From Alishewanella tabrizica (GTDB taxonomy: Bacteria > Pseudomonadota > Gammaproteobacteria > Enterobacterales > Alteromonadaceae), in contig NZ_BMYR01000014.1 in the NCBI RefSeq assembly GCF_014652375.1, forward strand, positions 1-64,000: 64,000 nucleotides of DNA. The letters run 5' to 3'. Position 1 is the stretch's first letter. Each line of letters opens with the position of its first letter. The notes beneath the pieces were generated by a model. That model was given only the letters and a program-made list of their open reading frames with translations, searched no databases and was not told where the DNA came from. Both the position numbers and the translations under genes were made by a program. This document shows positions 63,059-64,000 of the stretch, piece after piece.

Positions 63059-63445
63059 ATGTACACCAAGCGCATAAAAACGCCCCTAATTGCCGCAGCA
63101 AGTGGTTTGCTATTCTGGGCTGCTGCAGCCTCAGCCCATCACGGCTGGGCGTGGACGGAAAGTGAACAAACCGAAATGACTGGTACCATTACGGAGATAT
63201 TTATTGGCCCACCGCATCCCCGACTGATGATCAATACCACTGAGGGCACCTGGCAAGTTGATCTTGGAAATCCTCGGCAAACTCAAGAAGCTGGTTTTGT
63301 AGAAGGCGAGGCTTCTGTCGGAGATACGGTGTTAATTCGCGGCCATCGCTCGGCTAAAGAAGAAGAACGCATTATCAAAGCGGTACGAGCAACCATTAAG
63401 GATAAACAATATACTTTTTACCCTAAGTTAGTGCTTGAAGATTAA
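63059..63445 (+). CDS. DUF6152 exported protein
   Basis: A 128-aa protein with a signal peptide ending about AAASAHHGW and an N-terminal His-His-Gly motif, matching DUF6152 (HHGW...TGTITEIFIGPPHPRLMI, VGDTVLIRGHRS). The conserved HHG at the mature N-terminus hints at metal binding, but the function is unknown. It is followed after 6 nt by the DUF6644-like gene, so they are probably co-translated. Confidence 0.83.
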   Translation: MYTKRIKTPLIAAASGLLFWAAAASAHHGWAWTESEQTEMTGTITEIFIGPPHPRLMINTTEGTWQVDLGNPRQTQEAGFVEGEASVGDTVLIRGHRSAKEEERIIKAVRATIKDKQYTFYPKLVLED

Positions 63446-63451
63446 CACACA

Positions 63452-63943
63452 ATGTTCAGTGACTTACTGATTAGTAATCTGCTACTCAACCTGGGCGACA
63501 CCGCAATAGCGACCTTACTGCGTCAATCTACTTTGGCCTATCCGCTAGTCAGTGCAGTCCATATCGGTGGCATCAGCTTGCTATTTAGCAACATACTACT
63601 GCTCGATTTAAAGTTACTTGGTGTACTGCGGCAACCAGCATTAACTGAACTGTTGCCGTTGTTACAACGAATGGCTACGCTTGGTTTATTCATCACACTA
63701 CTTAGCGGTACTTTGCTATTTAGTGTGCAGCCAGCGCATTACTTATCTAATAATGCTTTTCTCTTAAAGATGCCGCTCTTATTCTTAGCATTTATGAACA
63801 TTCTGCTGGTGCATAAGCTACCAGCCTGGCAAGCAGCGTTGACTAACCGGCCTTTCGGCATAACCTTAAAAATATGTGCGCTAGTATCAATTTTGCTCTG
63901 GCTAGCAGTAGTATTAGCAGGACGTTGGATAGCATTTATTTGA
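63452..63943 (+). CDS. DUF6644-like membrane protein
   Basis: A 163-aa inner-membrane protein with four helices and the pattern TLAYPLVSAVHIGGISLLFSNILLLDLKLLG, similar to DUF6644 proteins that accompany DUF6152. His near residue 37 could be a haem or metal ligand. Function unknown. The pair may form a small membrane redox or metal-handling module. The last 57 bases of the window hold nothing recognised. Confidence 0.72.
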   Translation: MFSDLLISNLLLNLGDTAIATLLRQSTLAYPLVSAVHIGGISLLFSNILLLDLKLLGVLRQPALTELLPLLQRMATLGLFITLLSGTLLFSVQPAHYLSNNAFLLKMPLLFLAFMNILLVHKLPAWQAALTNRPFGITLKICALVSILLWLAVVLAGRWIAFI

Positions 63944-64000
63944 ACGGCAGATTTTGGAAAGTAGTGAAGAGTCCGGTGCACCGCCCTCAGCTTGGTAGCT

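Overview
The window is a stretch of ordinary chromosome from an aquatic gammaproteobacterium, most likely in or near the Alteromonadales / Rheinheimera-Alishewanella-Shewanella group. The evidence is the mix of genes: complete sets of classic gammaproteobacterial housekeeping genes (dnaQ/rnhA, rpsP-rimM-trmD-rplS, holD-rimI-prfC, clpB-pgeF-rluD-bamD), alongside families typical of that group (a TIGR03503-like protein, DUF2750, a COG3235 CbiM-like membrane protein, and a large double-PilZ protein beside radA). The genus cannot be fixed from the sequence alone. There is no phage, transposon, integrase or CRISPR array.

Layout. 1-0.4 kb: three tandem tRNA-Asp genes behind a strong sigma70 promoter. 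0.4-11.6 kb: TIGR03503-dnaQ, divergent rnhA, a periplasmic glutathione peroxidase, folE, DUF2750, ettA, a pair with an iron-type (Fur) operator (a secreted protein followed by the CbiM-like permease), a small unknown secreted protein, an aromatic/aspartate aminotransferase with a GAF protein, and yciH. 11.8-23.9 kb: secreted hydrolases (lipoprotein M28 peptidase, two coupled amidohydrolase genes, a penicillin-acylase-type enzyme), a GGDEF/EAL signalling protein, cytochrome c' and cytochrome b. 23.8-31.9 kb: the aromatic amino acid block, with a Phe-codon attenuator before pheA and TyrR boxes before aroF-tyrA, split by an MBL/beta-CASP protein, a Na/Pi cotransporter-like protein and a LOG-family protein. 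31.9-38.3 kb: DnaJ-related gene, rplS-trmD-rimM-rpsP, ffh, ypjD, corB. 38.4-48.9 kb: lytic transglycosylase-like lipoprotein, gshA, pssA, clpB (sigma32 promoter), pgeF, rluD, bamD, radA. 49.1-60.3 kb: double PilZ protein, alpha/beta hydrolase, serB, ytjB, tatD, pdxH, argS, prfC, rimI, holD, tRNA-Trp. 60.4-64 kb: S9 peptidase, NTF2-like protein, DUF6152 and DUF6644 proteins.

The gene order recalls the E. coli segment clpB-yfiH-rluD-bamD-(raiA)-pheA-tyrA-aroF-rplS-trmD-rimM-rpsP-ffh-ypjD-corB, rearranged so that clpB-bamD lies on the far side of corB and gshA.

The most interesting signal is a candidate small RNA on the + strand at about 39052-39123, between gshA and the gene downstream of it and transcribed against both. 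It has a sigma-E-like promoter, an A/U-rich unstructured middle with an anti-Shine-Dalgarno stretch, and a strong terminator with eight Ts. That position, orientation, promoter class and length are the ones known for the enterobacterial sRNA MicA. Other regulatory signals read directly from the sequence are the Fur-like box at 7201-7215, the pheL attenuator, tandem TyrR boxes, the clpB heat-shock promoter, a terminator of clpB hidden inside the end of a convergent gene, and a holD gene that begins 9 nt after a tRNA-Trp.
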